Of a stretch of DNA of 64,000 nt, positions 34,205-43,880 are shown piece by piece. The number at the start of each line of letters is the position of its first letter. Positions within the stretch are counted from its first letter, which is position 1. The notes beneath the pieces are model-generated. The model saw nothing but the letters and a program-made list of their open reading frames with translations, had not been told where the DNA came from and made no database searches. The translations under genes were made by a program, and so were the position numbers. Origin of the DNA: Tsuneonella aeria (GTDB taxonomy: Bacteria; Pseudomonadota; Alphaproteobacteria; Sphingomonadales; Sphingomonadaceae); the NCBI RefSeq assembly GCF_009827495.1, contig NZ_WTZA01000001.1, forward strand, positions 124,001-188,000, written 5' to 3'.

Positions 34205-34253
34205 CCCGCTACCCCACCGCGCCGAAACGGGCCGGCCGGGGTGGCGGGTTTTT
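34205..34253 (+). terminator. Intrinsic terminator of korAB
   Basis: An 11-bp stem, CCCGCTACCCC (34205-34215) with GGGGTGGCGGG (34238-34248), all positions paired with one T-G wobble. It is followed at once by five T (34249-34253). This is the clearest Rho-independent terminator in the window. Confidence 0.8.
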
Positions 34254-34297
34254 CACGCCTGTAACACATGCCGGCCGCAACGGGGGAAAGCTGAACG

Positions 34298-35254
34298 ATG
34301 GACAATCTGACGCACAGCCTCGTCGGCGCGCTGATGGGGCAGGCGGGGCTCAAGCGCAGGACCGGCCTCGCGATGCCGGCGCTGATCATCGGCGCGAACA
34401 TTCCGGATATCGACGCGGCGTGTTTCCTGTGGCTCCAGGGGGTGCAGCACCTCGCGTTCCGCCGCGGGATCACGCACGGGCCCATCGCCTGGGTCCTGCT
34501 GCCCCTGCTGCTGGCGGGCGGGCTGTGGTGGTTCGACCGCTGGCAGGCGCGGCGCGGCAAACGGCCGGCGGGGCGGCTGCCGGTGCGCTTCGGCTGGCTC
34601 TATGCGCTGAGCCTGATCGGCACCCTCTCGCACCCGCTGTTCGACTGGTTCAACAGTTACGGCATCCGGCTGCTGGAGCCGTTTTCCAGCCGATGGTTCT
34701 ATGGCGACATATTGTTCATCATCGATCCGTGGCTCCTGCTGATGCTGGGCGCGGGGGTGTGGGCTTCGCTGCGGCGGGAGAAGCGGGGCGGCGCGTGGCG
34801 GCACCCGGCATGGCTCGCGATGGTGGCGATCACGCTCTACATCTGCATGAACTGGGCCATCACGCGCGATGCGGCACGGCTTGCCTCGCTCGACATGGAT
34901 ATCACCCACACCATCGCGAACCCGGCCATGCTCGATCCCCGCAAGCGCGACCTGATCTGGGTGGGGCGCGAAGGGCGTCATGTCGCGATCCCCGGATTCG
35001 CCGGCCCGACCGAAGACCGGCTGGTCACGCAGCCCATGGGAGATGCCTGGCTGCCGTCCTGCGATCTTGCCGAGGCGGCGCGGCGTGATAGCCAGGTCGC
35101 GGCATTCCTGTTCTGGTCGCGCGTGCCGTTCGTGGCGCGCGACGGGGACGGCAGTTTGTTCCTGCGCGACGCACGCTTTGCGGACCCGCGCGCCGTTTCG
35201 CGCTTCCAGGTGGAGCTGCCGCCCGGCACCTGCACCCAGTTCTTCGGTCAGTGA
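34298..35254 (+). CDS. YdjM-like (PF04307) membrane protein, 'metal-dependent hydrolase'
   Basis: A 318-residue inner-membrane protein. The N-terminal half carries the family marks MDNLTHSLVGALMGQAG, ANIPDIDA, FRRGITHGPIAW and LSHPLFDWFNSYG, whose His and Asp residues resemble a metal site; E. coli YdjM belongs here. About five membrane segments lie between residues 60 and 190. The C-terminal third is soluble. Function is unproven. GGGGGAAAG precedes the ATG. Its last seven bases overlap the convergent PAP2 gene. Confidence 0.8.
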   Translation: MDNLTHSLVGALMGQAGLKRRTGLAMPALIIGANIPDIDAACFLWLQGVQHLAFRRGITHGPIAWVLLPLLLAGGLWWFDRWQARRGKRPAGRLPVRFGWLYALSLIGTLSHPLFDWFNSYGIRLLEPFSSRWFYGDILFIIDPWLLLMLGAGVWASLRREKRGGAWRHPAWLAMVAITLYICMNWAITRDAARLASLDMDITHTIANPAMLDPRKRDLIWVGREGRHVAIPGFAGPTEDRLVTQPMGDAWLPSCDLAEAARRDSQVAAFLFWSRVPFVARDGDGSLFLRDARFADPRAVSRFQVELPPGTCTQFFGQ

Positions 35255-36006
35255 ACCGTCGGGGCGTCGCCCCCGGCACTCTCCGCCGCGGCCTTGGCCG
35301 GCTTGTAGAGCAGGGCGGCGCCGGTAAACGCCCAGGCCGCTCCGCCGAGCCAGCCGGCGGTCACGTCGCTCGGGAAATGCACACCCAGCATGACCCGGCT
35401 CCACGCGATCATCGCGGACAGGACCATGGCGCTGGCGATCAGGGTATAGCGCACCGAATGCCGCGAACTCATCGCGGCGAAGGCCAGCGCCATCGCGATA
35501 TAGACCACCGCCGCGTTGAAGCTGTGGCCGCTCGGGAAGCTCTCGCCGCCGGCCTCCATCAGGTGCGGTACGATCTGCGGCCGCTCCCGCCCGACGAGAA
35601 CCTTCAGCAATGTGTTGGCGATCCAGCCGCCCGCCACGGTCATGGCGAACAGCACCGCCTCGCGCCGCAGCCTGAGGAACAGCAGCGCGACGACGGCGGC
35701 GACCGCGAACAGGTTGCGCAGGAACACGCCGCCCATCGCGGTCACGTCGCGCACGATCTCCAGCATGAGGTGCGACCCGGCAAAGTCGCGCGCCTCCCCC
35801 GTGCGGGCGGCGAGCAGGCCCGTTTCATCGAACGCGCCTGTCTGTCCCCTGAGGACCAGCCAGACCATGAGCGCGAACCCCGCCCACAGCACGGCTGCCG
35901 CCACCAGCGCCTTGCGCCGGTCGATGGTAAAGCCGCGCCGGGGCAGGCGGATTTCCTCTGCCGGGATCGGCGGGCTTTCAGGCTGGACGATGTCGGAAGC
36001 GTTCAT
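35248..36006 (-). CDS. PAP2 family membrane phosphatase
   Basis: A 252-residue inner-membrane protein with six helices and the three motifs of type 2 phosphatidic acid phosphatases: KVLVGRERP, PSGHSFNA and SRVMLGVHFPSDVTAG. Its active site should face the periplasm and dephosphorylate lipid phosphates such as phosphatidic acid or undecaprenyl pyrophosphate. The ATG at 36006 begins a short Pro-rich cytoplasmic tail. It is divergent from the fatty-acid cyclopropane synthase gene, fitting a lipid theme. Confidence 0.88.
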   Translation of the reverse strand: MNASDIVQPESPPIPAEEIRLPRRGFTIDRRKALVAAAVLWAGFALMVWLVLRGQTGAFDETGLLAARTGEARDFAGSHLMLEIVRDVTAMGGVFLRNLFAVAAVVALLFLRLRREAVLFAMTVAGGWIANTLLKVLVGRERPQIVPHLMEAGGESFPSGHSFNAAVVYIAMALAFAAMSSRHSVRYTLIASAMVLSAMIAWSRVMLGVHFPSDVTAGWLGGAAWAFTGAALLYKPAKAAAESAGGDAPTVH

Positions 36007-36144
36007 GGTAGCAGGAACCAGCGCGCGCGGCTTTGTGTTCCGGCGGCCCCGCGTCACAGCGATGCGCAGGCAGGGCATATGCCTTCGCGTCGCATGGCGC
36101 GCGAACGGTTGCCCGGCGCCACGTTGCGGTTCATAGCGCGGCGC

Positions 36145-37431
36145 ATGAGGGCAGAGGGGCTGAACCGGGGTACATCCCTTCTTTCCGCGGGCGCGCGTTT
36201 CGAACGCAGTCCGGGGGCGCTGGCGCGCATCCTGGCGCCCGGATTCCACAAGCTGCTCGACCGGATCGACAACGGCGTGGCGAAAGGCACCCTGACCGGC
36301 CGCCTGCCGGATGGAACGACGCGACTGCTGGGCGGACGCGCGCCGGGGTTCGAGGCGGAAGTCGATCTCAAGGACTGGCGCGCGCTGGTGCGGCTGGCCA
36401 CCAACGGTTCGATCGGCTGGTACCAGGCATGGGCGGCTGGGGAATGGGACAGCCCCGATCCGGTCGCCGTGTTCGCGCTGTTCATCGCCAATGGCGAAAC
36501 GCTGGGCAATACGGGCCGGGCGAAGGGGCCGTTCCAGTGGGCGGCGCGCTTCACCCACTGGCTCAATCGCAACACCCCCGCCGGGGCGCAGCGCAACATC
36601 CACGCGCACTATGATCTCGGCAATGATTTCTACGCCGCCTGGCTGGGCGGCAGCATGTGCTATTCCAGCGCGCTGTTCGTCGGTTCGAACGAGCCGTCGA
36701 TGGCGCAGCAGATGCTGTCGCAGCTGGACTACGGCCAGCTCGCCAAGGTCACCGCGATCATCAACCGGGTCCGGGCGCACGAGGTGGAAAGCCTGCTGGA
36801 CATCGGCTGCGGATGGGGGATGCTGGCATGGGTGGCGGCATCGGCAGGCGCGCGTGTAGACGCGATCAGCCTTTCGGATCAGCAACTGGCATACTGCCGT
36901 TCGAAGGGGGGCGGTAAAGGAACGCCCCCGCGCTTCATGAAGCAGGATTACCGCGACGTTGCCGGTCAATACGATGCGATCGTCAGCGTCGAGATGGTGG
37001 AGGCGCTGGGCCGCGAATACTGGCCCGCGTTCATGGACTGCCTCGCCCGCAACCTGAAGCCCAGCGGTCGTGCGGCGATCCAGTACATCTCGATGCGCGA
37101 GGAACTGTTCGACGCCTATGCCGCGAGCGCGGACTTCATCCAGGCCTATGTCTTTCCGGGCGGCTTGCTGATCCGCACGTCCGAATTTCGCCGCTTGGCC
37201 GAAGAGCGCGGCCTGCAATGGACCGACCAGACCGACTTCGGTCTCGATTACGCGGAAACGCTGCGCATGTGGCGCGCGAACTTCGATCGTGCCGTGGCGG
37301 AAGGCCGCTTGCCCGCCGGCTTCGACGAACGGTTCGTGGCGCTGTGGCGTTATTACCTGATGTACTGCGAAGGCGGCTTTCGCGGCGGCGGGATCGACGT
37401 TCACCAGGTGACACTGGTCAAGGCGGGATGA
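36145..37431 (+). CDS. cfa: Cyclopropane-fatty-acyl-phospholipid synthase family protein
   Basis: A 428-residue SAM-dependent methyltransferase of the CFA synthase family, which adds a methylene bridge across double bonds of membrane phospholipid acyl chains. The N-terminal lipid-binding part is followed by IHAHYDLGNDFYAAWLGG, MCYSSALF, motif I LDIGCGWGMLA, ISLSDQQLAYC, DYRDVAGQYDAIVSVEMVEA and YIFPGG-like YVFPGG. The start is uncertain: ATG at 36145 gives a normal N terminus, and an in-frame ATG at 36094 is possible; neither has a good ribosome site. A serine-hydrolase gene follows 11 bases on. Confidence 0.88.
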   Translation: MRAEGLNRGTSLLSAGARFERSPGALARILAPGFHKLLDRIDNGVAKGTLTGRLPDGTTRLLGGRAPGFEAEVDLKDWRALVRLATNGSIGWYQAWAAGEWDSPDPVAVFALFIANGETLGNTGRAKGPFQWAARFTHWLNRNTPAGAQRNIHAHYDLGNDFYAAWLGGSMCYSSALFVGSNEPSMAQQMLSQLDYGQLAKVTAIINRVRAHEVESLLDIGCGWGMLAWVAASAGARVDAISLSDQQLAYCRSKGGGKGTPPRFMKQDYRDVAGQYDAIVSVEMVEALGREYWPAFMDCLARNLKPSGRAAIQYISMREELFDAYAASADFIQAYVFPGGLLIRTSEFRRLAEERGLQWTDQTDFGLDYAETLRMWRANFDRAVAEGRLPAGFDERFVALWRYYLMYCEGGFRGGGIDVHQVTLVKAG

Positions 37432-37442
37432 GGGGAACTACG

Positions 37443-38606
37443 ATGAAGCGGGCTGCCATTCTTGCGCTGGGGCTGATGCTGGGCGCCTGCGCCACGGTGC
37501 CGGCGGATCGGGGCGTCCGCCTGACGCAGCCCACCGTCCAGGTACCGGTGGCGGAGAACCAGGTTCTGTTCTGGGACGACGCCGCCCGGGCAGAGCGGTT
37601 CCGCAGGATGGAGGACCGGTTCGCGGGCCACGAAATCGCGGCTGCCCCCAGGCCCCGCATCCTGCCGGCTGGCACGCCCTTCGATGCGGCGACCATCGCT
37701 GCGCTGGACAGCTATCTCGCCACGTCGAACGCGGCCGGGATCATGGTCTTGCAGGATGGCCGGGTCCGTTACGAGAAATACGGGCTGGGCTTCGCACCCG
37801 AAGGGCGCTGGACCAGCTTCTCCGTCGCCAAGAGTTTCACCTCCACCCTGCTGGGCGCGGCGGTGAACGACGGCTTCATCGCCACCCTCGACGATCCGGT
37901 CACGCGCTACCTGCCGGGCCTCGCCGGCACCGCCTACGACGGCGTCAGCGTGGAGCAGCTCGCCACGATGACCTCGGGCGTGAAGTGGAACGAAGATTAC
38001 ACCGATCCCGCGAGCGACGTCGCGCGCATGCTGCTGGTGCCGCCGGTGGCGGGCGAATCGCAGGCGATCACTTATGCCCGCGGCCTGACGCGGGAAGCGC
38101 CGGCTGGGCAGAAATGGGTCTACAAGACATTGGAGACCAACCTGCTGGGCGATCTGGTGGCCGCGGCCACCGGGCAGAACCTTGCGACTTACGCGAAGAA
38201 GAAGATCGTCGATCCGGCGGGCTTTGCCGGGCCGATGTTCTGGATGACGGACCTCACCGGCGGCAACATCGGCGGCTGCTGCCTTTCGCTGCGCCTGTCG
38301 GATTATGCCCGCATGGGCCAGTTCGCGCTGGAAGGCGGGCAGCCGTCCGTGCCGGCGGGCTGGTTCGACCGCGCCGGGGCGGCCCAGGTCGATCTGGGCG
38401 CCGGCTTCGGCTACGGCTACCAGTGGTGGACATATCCGGGCGCGATGTACGGCGCGCAAGGGATCTTCGGCCAGTCGATCACGATCGTGCCCGAACGCCG
38501 GCTGGTGATCGCCGTGGTCTCCAGCTGGCCTCAGGCGACTGGCAAGCCGCTGTCCGATGCGCGCCGCGCGCTGGTCGACCGGGTGGTCGCCGCCAGCGGG
38601 CGCTAG
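37443..38606 (+). CDS. Serine hydrolase lipoprotein (class C beta-lactamase/esterase fold)
   Basis: A 387-residue lipoprotein (LMLGAC, Cys16) with the beta-lactamase-like transpeptidase fold. The catalytic SxxK is in TSFSVAKSF; other marks are LDDPVTRYLPGL, LATMTSGVKWNED, the Tyr-containing VYKTLETNLLG and the late YGYQWWTYPG stretch. Members of this group (PF00144) are mostly esterases or peptidases, not true lactamases. GAGGGGAA precedes the ATG. It is probably co-transcribed with the CFA synthase gene. Confidence 0.85.
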   Translation: MKRAAILALGLMLGACATVPADRGVRLTQPTVQVPVAENQVLFWDDAARAERFRRMEDRFAGHEIAAAPRPRILPAGTPFDAATIAALDSYLATSNAAGIMVLQDGRVRYEKYGLGFAPEGRWTSFSVAKSFTSTLLGAAVNDGFIATLDDPVTRYLPGLAGTAYDGVSVEQLATMTSGVKWNEDYTDPASDVARMLLVPPVAGESQAITYARGLTREAPAGQKWVYKTLETNLLGDLVAAATGQNLATYAKKKIVDPAGFAGPMFWMTDLTGGNIGGCCLSLRLSDYARMGQFALEGGQPSVPAGWFDRAGAAQVDLGAGFGYGYQWWTYPGAMYGAQGIFGQSITIVPERRLVIAVVSSWPQATGKPLSDARRALVDRVVAASGR

Positions 38607-38616
38607 GCCGGCGGGG

Positions 38617-38964
38617 TCAGGCGATCGGGCGGAACACGCCGCCGCTGGAATAGCGGGCCAGGATGTTGTCGTGGACGATCGGGCTCAGCAGTTCGTTGAA
38701 CGCGCAGCCCGCGATGCAGTTGTCCCACCAGATGACTTCGGCCTGGAGCGATTCGAGGCCGGGCAGGGTGAGCCAGCACAGCTGGCCCATGTGCATCCGG
38801 TTGATCGCGGCGGCGGAGAAGCCCGAGATCGACAGGTCGTGGACGACGGTGCGGAACGGCCGCCCGCCCGAAGCGCGAAGCTGGGCCGGAATGCTGAGCT
38901 TTGTGCGGGGCGAGCAGCGATCTTCCTGCGCCGCCTGGGAATAGCGATCGTGCGTGTTGATCAT
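38617..38964 (-). CDS. PilZ domain protein (115 aa)
   Basis: A single PilZ domain, the common receptor for cyclic di-GMP. The arginine-containing segment RCSPRTKLSIPAQLR and the [DN]xSxxG motif DLSISGFS are both present, so ligand binding is plausible. The rest is the beta-barrel (GQLCWLTLPGLESLQAEVIW). No output domain is attached, so it would act by protein contact. It lies ten bases from the convergent serine hydrolase and 117 bases past the SDR gene. Confidence 0.82.
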   Translation of the reverse strand: MINTHDRYSQAAQEDRCSPRTKLSIPAQLRASGGRPFRTVVHDLSISGFSAAAINRMHMGQLCWLTLPGLESLQAEVIWWDNCIAGCAFNELLSPIVHDNILARYSSGGVFRPIA

Positions 38965-39081
38965 GGTGGGCCCGGCCCCTTCCGTTGCGTCTGCCTTGCC
39001 CGCCGCGCGCGTGCACGGGGGGCTTCGGCAGAAGTGCAGCAGGCTGGTTTACGGCTCGTCACCGGAAGTGGTTAATCGATA

Positions 39082-39795
39082 CTAACCGATACGCTCCCGG
39101 TGGCGTGTAGGGAATTCGCCTTGCACCAGTTCGACGATGCGGCGGGCCACGTCTTGGGGCGGTTTCACGCTCGCCGGGTCTTCTCCGGGATAGGCCTTGG
39201 CCCGCATCGCCGTGCGCGTGGCGCCGGGATCGAGCACGGCAACGCGCACCTTTGAAAGCTTCTCCACCTCGGCGGCATAGCAATCGAGGAGGACTTCGAA
39301 CGCCGCCTTGCTGGCCCCGTACGCCGCCCAGTAAGCCCTCGGCGCGGAACCGACCGAGCTGGTGAGGCCGATGACTTTCGCGGCAGGCGCGCGCTTAAGC
39401 AGCGGATCGAACGCCGCCAGCAGCGCCTGCGTCGCCAGCACGTTGACGGTCAGTGCCTGACCGAATTGCTTCGGCTCGATCTGCGTGACCGGCGTGAGGG
39501 CGGGCATGTGCGCGGCGTTGATCACCAGCACGTCGAGCTTGTCCCAGCGCTGCGCCAGCGCGGCGGCGAGGCGCGGCACGCCGTCGGGCTCGACAAGGTC
39601 GAGAGGGGCGATCGTGGAGCTGCCGCCGCCTGCGTGGATGGCGTCCTCCACCGCCTCGAGGCCCTTCACGTCGCGCGCGGTCAGGATCACATGCGCGCCG
39701 GCCCCGGCGAGCGCGATGGCGGTCGCCGCGCCGATGCCCTTGCTGGCGCCGGTAACGAGCGCAACTTGCCCGGAAAGTGCTGTTTCTCCCGTCAC
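39082..39795 (-). CDS. SDR family NAD(P)-dependent oxidoreductase
   Basis: A 237-residue short-chain dehydrogenase with TGASKGIGAATAIALAG, INAAH in place of NNAG, and YGASKAAFE as catalytic Tyr-Lys with Ser in TSSVGSA. The substrate is unknown. The GTG at 39795 directly follows the purF stop (TAAGTG) with AAGG in the purF tail as ribosome site, so it is translationally coupled to purF. Similar SDRs follow purF in other sphingomonads, as I recall. Confidence 0.85.
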   Translation of the reverse strand: MTGETALSGQVALVTGASKGIGAATAIALAGAGAHVILTARDVKGLEAVEDAIHAGGGSSTIAPLDLVEPDGVPRLAAALAQRWDKLDVLVINAAHMPALTPVTQIEPKQFGQALTVNVLATQALLAAFDPLLKRAPAAKVIGLTSSVGSAPRAYWAAYGASKAAFEVLLDCYAAEVEKLSKVRVAVLDPGATRTAMRAKAYPGEDPASVKPPQDVARRIVELVQGEFPTRHRERIG

Positions 39796-41268
39796 TTAAG
39801 CGACCTTGTTGACAGGAAGGTTGAGCTGCGCATCGGCCGTTTCGCGTGCGTTGAGATCGGTCAGCGCGGTGGGGTAATCGCCGGTGAAGCAGGCATCGCA
39901 GAACTGCGGCCGCGCCGGATTGCGACTTGTCTCCCCGACGGCACGATAGAGCCCGTCGATCGACACGAAGGCCAGGCTGTCGGCCTTGATGAATTCGCGC
40001 ATCGGTTCGACATCCATCCGCGCGGCGAGCAGCTTCGAGCGTTCCGGCGTGTCCACCCCGTAGAAGCACGAATGCGCGGTCGGCGGGCTGGCGACACGGA
40101 AGTGAACCTCCGTCGCGCCGGCTTCGCGCATCATCTCCACGATCTTCAGGCTGGTGGTGCCGCGTACGATCGAATCGTCGATCAACACGATCCGCTTGCC
40201 CGCCACTAGGCCGCGGTTGGCATTATGCTTGCGCTTCACGCTGGAGTGGCGCGCGCTGTCGCCCGGCTGGATGAACGTGCGGCCGACATAGTGGGAGCGG
40301 ATGATGCCGAGCTCGAACGGCACGCCGGACTGCTGGGCATAGCCGATCGCCGCGGGAACGCCGCTGTCGGGCACGGCCACCACCAGGTCCACGTCCACCG
40401 GCGCCTCCAGCGCCAGCTCGCGGCCGATCGCCTTGCGCGCTTCGTAAACCGAACGACCGTCGAAGATCGAATCGGGCCGGCTGAAATAGACGTGCTCGAA
40501 AATGCACGGGCGCGCATGATGCGTGCCGAAGGGGCGGAGCGAGCGGATGTTGCCGTCGAAATCGACCTGGACCAGTTCGCCAGGCTCCACCTGCCGGACG
40601 AACTCCGCGCCGACCACGTCGAAGGCCACGGTTTCGCTGGCGAATACCGTGGCGTCGCCCAGCTTGCCCATGACCAGCGGGCGGATGCCCAGCGGATCGC
40701 GGCACGCCACCATGCCTTCCGGCGTCATCACGATCAGCGAATAGGCGCCCTCCACCAGTCGCAGCGCATCGACCAGGCGATCGATCGTGGTGGGATAGCG
40801 GCTGGTGGCGACGAGGTGGATGATCACCTCGGTATCGGAAGTCGACTGGAAGATGGCGCCCTTGCCGACCAGTTCCTGGCGCAGCGTGCCGGCGTTGGAG
40901 ATATTGCCGTTGTGCGCCACCGCGAATCCGCCGGCGGCGAGATCGGCATAAAGCGGCTGCACGTTACGCAGGCCGGAGCCGCCGGTCGTCGAATAGCGGA
41001 CGTGACCGGACGCCATGATGCCGGGAAGCGAAGCGATCGCGTCCTGCGCGGAGAAATTCTCCGCAACATGACCCGTTCCGCGCAGCGAATAGAATTCTCT
41101 TCCGTCGAAGCTGGTGATGCCGGCCGCTTCCTGCCCGCGGTGCTGAAGCGCATGGAGACCGAGCGCGGTCAACGCCGCTGCATCGGGCGAACCGATCGCG
41201 CCGAAGACGCCGCACTCCTCGCGGAGCTTGTCGCCGTCCGCAGTTTCGAACGGATGGAATATTGTCAT
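39796..41268 (-). CDS. purF: Amidophosphoribosyltransferase
   Basis: PurF makes phosphoribosylamine from PRPP and glutamine, the first step of purine synthesis. The 490-residue chain has an 18-residue propeptide before the catalytic Cys19 (EECGVFGAIG), as in the Bacillus-type enzyme. The glutaminase domain, PRPP site (IVLIDDSIVRGTTS) and four cysteines placed as iron-sulphur ligands (HARPCIFE, TAHSCFYG, FCDACF) are all visible. So this is the self-processing 4Fe-4S form, unlike E. coli PurF. It is divergent from the Lol permease gene. Confidence 0.96.
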   Translation of the reverse strand: MTIFHPFETADGDKLREECGVFGAIGSPDAAALTALGLHALQHRGQEAAGITSFDGREFYSLRGTGHVAENFSAQDAIASLPGIMASGHVRYSTTGGSGLRNVQPLYADLAAGGFAVAHNGNISNAGTLRQELVGKGAIFQSTSDTEVIIHLVATSRYPTTIDRLVDALRLVEGAYSLIVMTPEGMVACRDPLGIRPLVMGKLGDATVFASETVAFDVVGAEFVRQVEPGELVQVDFDGNIRSLRPFGTHHARPCIFEHVYFSRPDSIFDGRSVYEARKAIGRELALEAPVDVDLVVAVPDSGVPAAIGYAQQSGVPFELGIIRSHYVGRTFIQPGDSARHSSVKRKHNANRGLVAGKRIVLIDDSIVRGTTSLKIVEMMREAGATEVHFRVASPPTAHSCFYGVDTPERSKLLAARMDVEPMREFIKADSLAFVSIDGLYRAVGETSRNPARPQFCDACFTGDYPTALTDLNARETADAQLNLPVNKVA

Positions 41269-41474
41269 GGGTGGCCCGGCCTTGCTGCTCGCGGCTGCTC
41301 GCGCAGGGGCTCAATGGCGATCTTGCGCCGCGATGACAAGGGGCGGTTCCCGCCATTTGGGACAGGCCGGGCATGAGACAATCCGTTACCGGGCCCCCCA
41401 TTGCGCGCCAGCCCTGCGCTCCCTAAACCGCCCGCGCAATGTCATCCGCCATCTTTTCGGGATAAACCGCCCCC

Positions 41475-42716
41475 TTGCTGCTTTCTCCATTCGAATGGAC
41501 CGTCGCCAAGCGCTACATGCTGCCCGGCAAGGGCGAAGGGTTCATCGCCCTCGTCGCAGGGATCAGCGTGGGCGTGGTCATGCTGTCGGTCGCGCTGCTC
41601 GTCGTGGTGATGAGCGTGATGAACGGCTTTCGCGCAGAGCTGCTGGACAAGATCGTGGGCCTCAACGGCCATGCTATCATCCAGGCGTACGGCGGGCGGC
41701 TGGATGACTGGCAGGATGTGCTGCAGGAGGTGCGCCAGACGCCGGGCGTCACCCGTGCCAGCCCGCTGATCGAACAGCCGCTCCTGGTCACATACAACGG
41801 CCGGGTCGAAGGGGTGCTGGTGCGGGGCAATACCGGGGAGGATATCCGCCGATTGCAGCCCAACGTCGTCGCCGGCAATCTCGCCGCACTGACGCCCGAT
41901 GCCGCGCAAGTGGCGATTGGCGCACGGCTTGCGGAAAATCTCGGCATTCAGGTGGGCGAGACGATCACGGTCATCAATCCCGCGGGCCGGTCCACGCCGT
42001 TCGGCACGGTGCCGCGCCAGGTCGGCTACCGCGTTGCCGCGATCTTCGAGATCGGGGTCTACGACTACGACGAGAAGTTCGTCGTCATGCCAATTGCCGA
42101 CGCGCAGACTCTCATGCTGATCGGCGACACGATCGGCATGATCGAGGTGAAGACCGACGATGCCGACAAGGTGGGCGAATACCTCGCCCCGCTGGCGCGC
42201 AAGCTTCAGGGAAGGGCGGTCGTCAACGACTGGAAGACGATCAATGCATCCTTGTTCGAAGCGCTGGAAGTCGAACGGGTGGCGATGTTCTTCGCGCTGT
42301 CGATGATCGTGCTGGTGGCTGCCTTCAACATCCTGTCCAGCCTGGTCATGCTGGTCCGTGCCAAGACCCGCGATATAGCGATCATGCGCACGATGGGGGC
42401 GACACGGCGCAGCCTGCTGAAGATATTCGTCACCACCGGCTTCACGATCGGCGCGGTCGGAACGCTGGCGGGTTTGGCGCTGGGCTTCATCGTGCTGTTT
42501 TTCCGCCAGAACATCGTCAACGCGATCCAGATCGTCACAGGGCAGAATCTCTGGGACCCGTCGGTCCGCTTCCTGTCGACCCTGCCGGCGCGTTCCGACC
42601 CGGTCGAAATCTTCGGCATCGCGGCGCTGGCCCTGACCTTGAGTTTCCTCGCCACGCTCTACCCCTCGTTCAAGGCGGCGAGCACCGATCCCGTGCAGGT
42701 GCTGCGCTATGAATGA
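41475..42716 (+). CDS. lolC: Lipoprotein-releasing ABC transporter permease (LolC/E family)
   Basis: A 413-residue inner-membrane permease with four helices, one N-terminal and three C-terminal, flanking a large periplasmic MacB-like domain. The start [23 protein letters not shown] and [11 protein letters not shown] are hallmarks of LolC/E. It extracts mature lipoproteins for delivery to LolA. The TTG at 41475 is the only start that keeps the conserved N terminus; the preceding in-frame codon series is closed by TAA. Only one permease gene accompanies lolD, so it probably works as a homodimer (LolF-like). It overlaps lolD by eight bases. Confidence 0.9.
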   Translation: MLLSPFEWTVAKRYMLPGKGEGFIALVAGISVGVVMLSVALLVVVMSVMNGFRAELLDKIVGLNGHAIIQAYGGRLDDWQDVLQEVRQTPGVTRASPLIEQPLLVTYNGRVEGVLVRGNTGEDIRRLQPNVVAGNLAALTPDAAQVAIGARLAENLGIQVGETITVINPAGRSTPFGTVPRQVGYRVAAIFEIGVYDYDEKFVVMPIADAQTLMLIGDTIGMIEVKTDDADKVGEYLAPLARKLQGRAVVNDWKTINASLFEALEVERVAMFFALSMIVLVAAFNILSSLVMLVRAKTRDIAIMRTMGATRRSLLKIFVTTGFTIGAVGTLAGLALGFIVLFFRQNIVNAIQIVTGQNLWDPSVRFLSTLPARSDPVEIFGIAALALTLSFLATLYPSFKAASTDPVQVLRYE

Positions 42717-43389
42717 AGAAGAAGCGGTTGTCCGCCTGACCAACCTCACCCGCTCGTTCGAGCAGGGCGGCGTGCGCATTGATGTACTGCGCGGGGTGAA
42801 CCTTGCCATCCGGCCGGGTGAAATCGTCGCGCTGCTCGGGCCGTCCGGTTCCGGCAAGTCGACCATGCTGCAGGCCGTGGGGCTGCTGGAAGGCGGCTTC
42901 GGCGGCAAGATCGAGATCGCGGGCATCGACGCCAGCGCGCTGCCCACCGACGGCCGTACCAGGGTCCGCCGCGAGAACCTGGGCTTCGTGTACCAATTCC
43001 ACCATTTGCTGCCGGACTTCAACGCGACCGAGAACGTCGTCATGCCCCAGCTCGTTTCCGGCCGCCACCGGTCCGAGGCGGAGACGCGTGCGCATGAAAT
43101 CCTGACAGCGCTCGGCCTCGGCCACCGACTGACTCATCGTCCCAGCCAGCTTTCCGGCGGGGAGCAGCAGCGCGTGGCCGTCGCCCGCGCCCTGGCAAAC
43201 CGGCCGCGGCTGGTCCTGGCGGACGAACCCACGGGCAACCTCGACGAACACACCGCCGACAAGGTCTTCGCCGAATTCCTCGACCTGGTGCGCGGCGAAG
43301 GGAGCGCGGCGCTGGTGGCCACGCATAACGAGCGGTTGGCCGCGCGCATGGACCGTGTGGTCCGCCTGCACGAAGGAGTGCTCGAATGA
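42709..43389 (+). CDS. lolD: Lipoprotein-releasing ABC transporter ATPase LolD
   Basis: The 226-residue ATPase that powers lipoprotein release from the inner membrane. Walker [10 protein letters not shown] is at 44-52, the Q-loop in [17 protein letters not shown], signature [13 protein letters not shown], Walker [13 protein letters not shown] and H-loop in VATHN. The FHHLLPDF stretch after the Q-loop fits the LolD group. Its start lies within the end of the permease gene and its stop overlaps the peroxidase start (ATGA). Confidence 0.94.
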   Translation: MNEEEAVVRLTNLTRSFEQGGVRIDVLRGVNLAIRPGEIVALLGPSGSGKSTMLQAVGLLEGGFGGKIEIAGIDASALPTDGRTRVRRENLGFVYQFHHLLPDFNATENVVMPQLVSGRHRSEAETRAHEILTALGLGHRLTHRPSQLSGGEQQRVAVARALANRPRLVLADEPTGNLDEHTADKVFAEFLDLVRGEGSAALVATHNERLAARMDRVVRLHEGVLE

Positions 43390-43865
43390 CCACTATTGCC
43401 GACTTCACGGTCCGGAAGCCTGACGGCTCACCGCTCGACCTGCAGGATAAGCTCGGCAAGGTGCTGCTGGTCGTCAACGTGGCCAGCAAGTGCGGCTTCA
43501 CCCCCCAGTACGAAGGGCTCGAAGCGCTGCAGCGCAAGTACGCTGACCAGGGATTCGAGGTGCTCGGCTTCCCGTGCAACCAGTTCGGCGCGCAGGAACC
43601 GGGCGACGCGGCGGAAATCGCCAGCTTCTGCAAGCTGACTTACGACGTGACTTTTCCCGTGCTCCAGAAAATCGACGTCAATGGCGAAAATGCCAGTCCT
43701 TTGTACGACTGGATGAAGGGCCAGGCGCCCGGCCTGATGGGATCGAAATCGATCAAATGGAACTTCACCAAGTTCCTGATCGGCCGGGATGGGAAGGTGG
43801 TGCGCCGCTACGCCCCGACCGATACGCCCGCGCGCGTCGAAAAGGACATTGAGCGGTTGCTCTGA
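43386..43865 (+). CDS. Glutathione peroxidase family protein
   Basis: A 159-residue thioredoxin-fold peroxidase. The active-site Cys36 is in [12 protein letters not shown], where some relatives have selenocysteine; the Gln and Trp of the catalytic set appear in [12 protein letters not shown] and KWNFTKFLI. Cys-type members usually take electrons from thioredoxin rather than glutathione. It reduces hydrogen or lipid peroxides. The ATG overlaps the lolD stop, so it is coupled to the Lol genes. Confidence 0.92.
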   Translation: MTTIADFTVRKPDGSPLDLQDKLGKVLLVVNVASKCGFTPQYEGLEALQRKYADQGFEVLGFPCNQFGAQEPGDAAEIASFCKLTYDVTFPVLQKIDVNGENASPLYDWMKGQAPGLMGSKSIKWNFTKFLIGRDGKVVRRYAPTDTPARVEKDIERLL

Positions 43866-43880
43866 ACTGTCGTCCCACGG

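Noticed and set aside
35251..36144. About 298 extra codons in frame upstream of the CFA synthase start
   Set aside because: This stretch is antisense to the PAP2 gene, whose three motifs are intact, so the long frame is chance openness.
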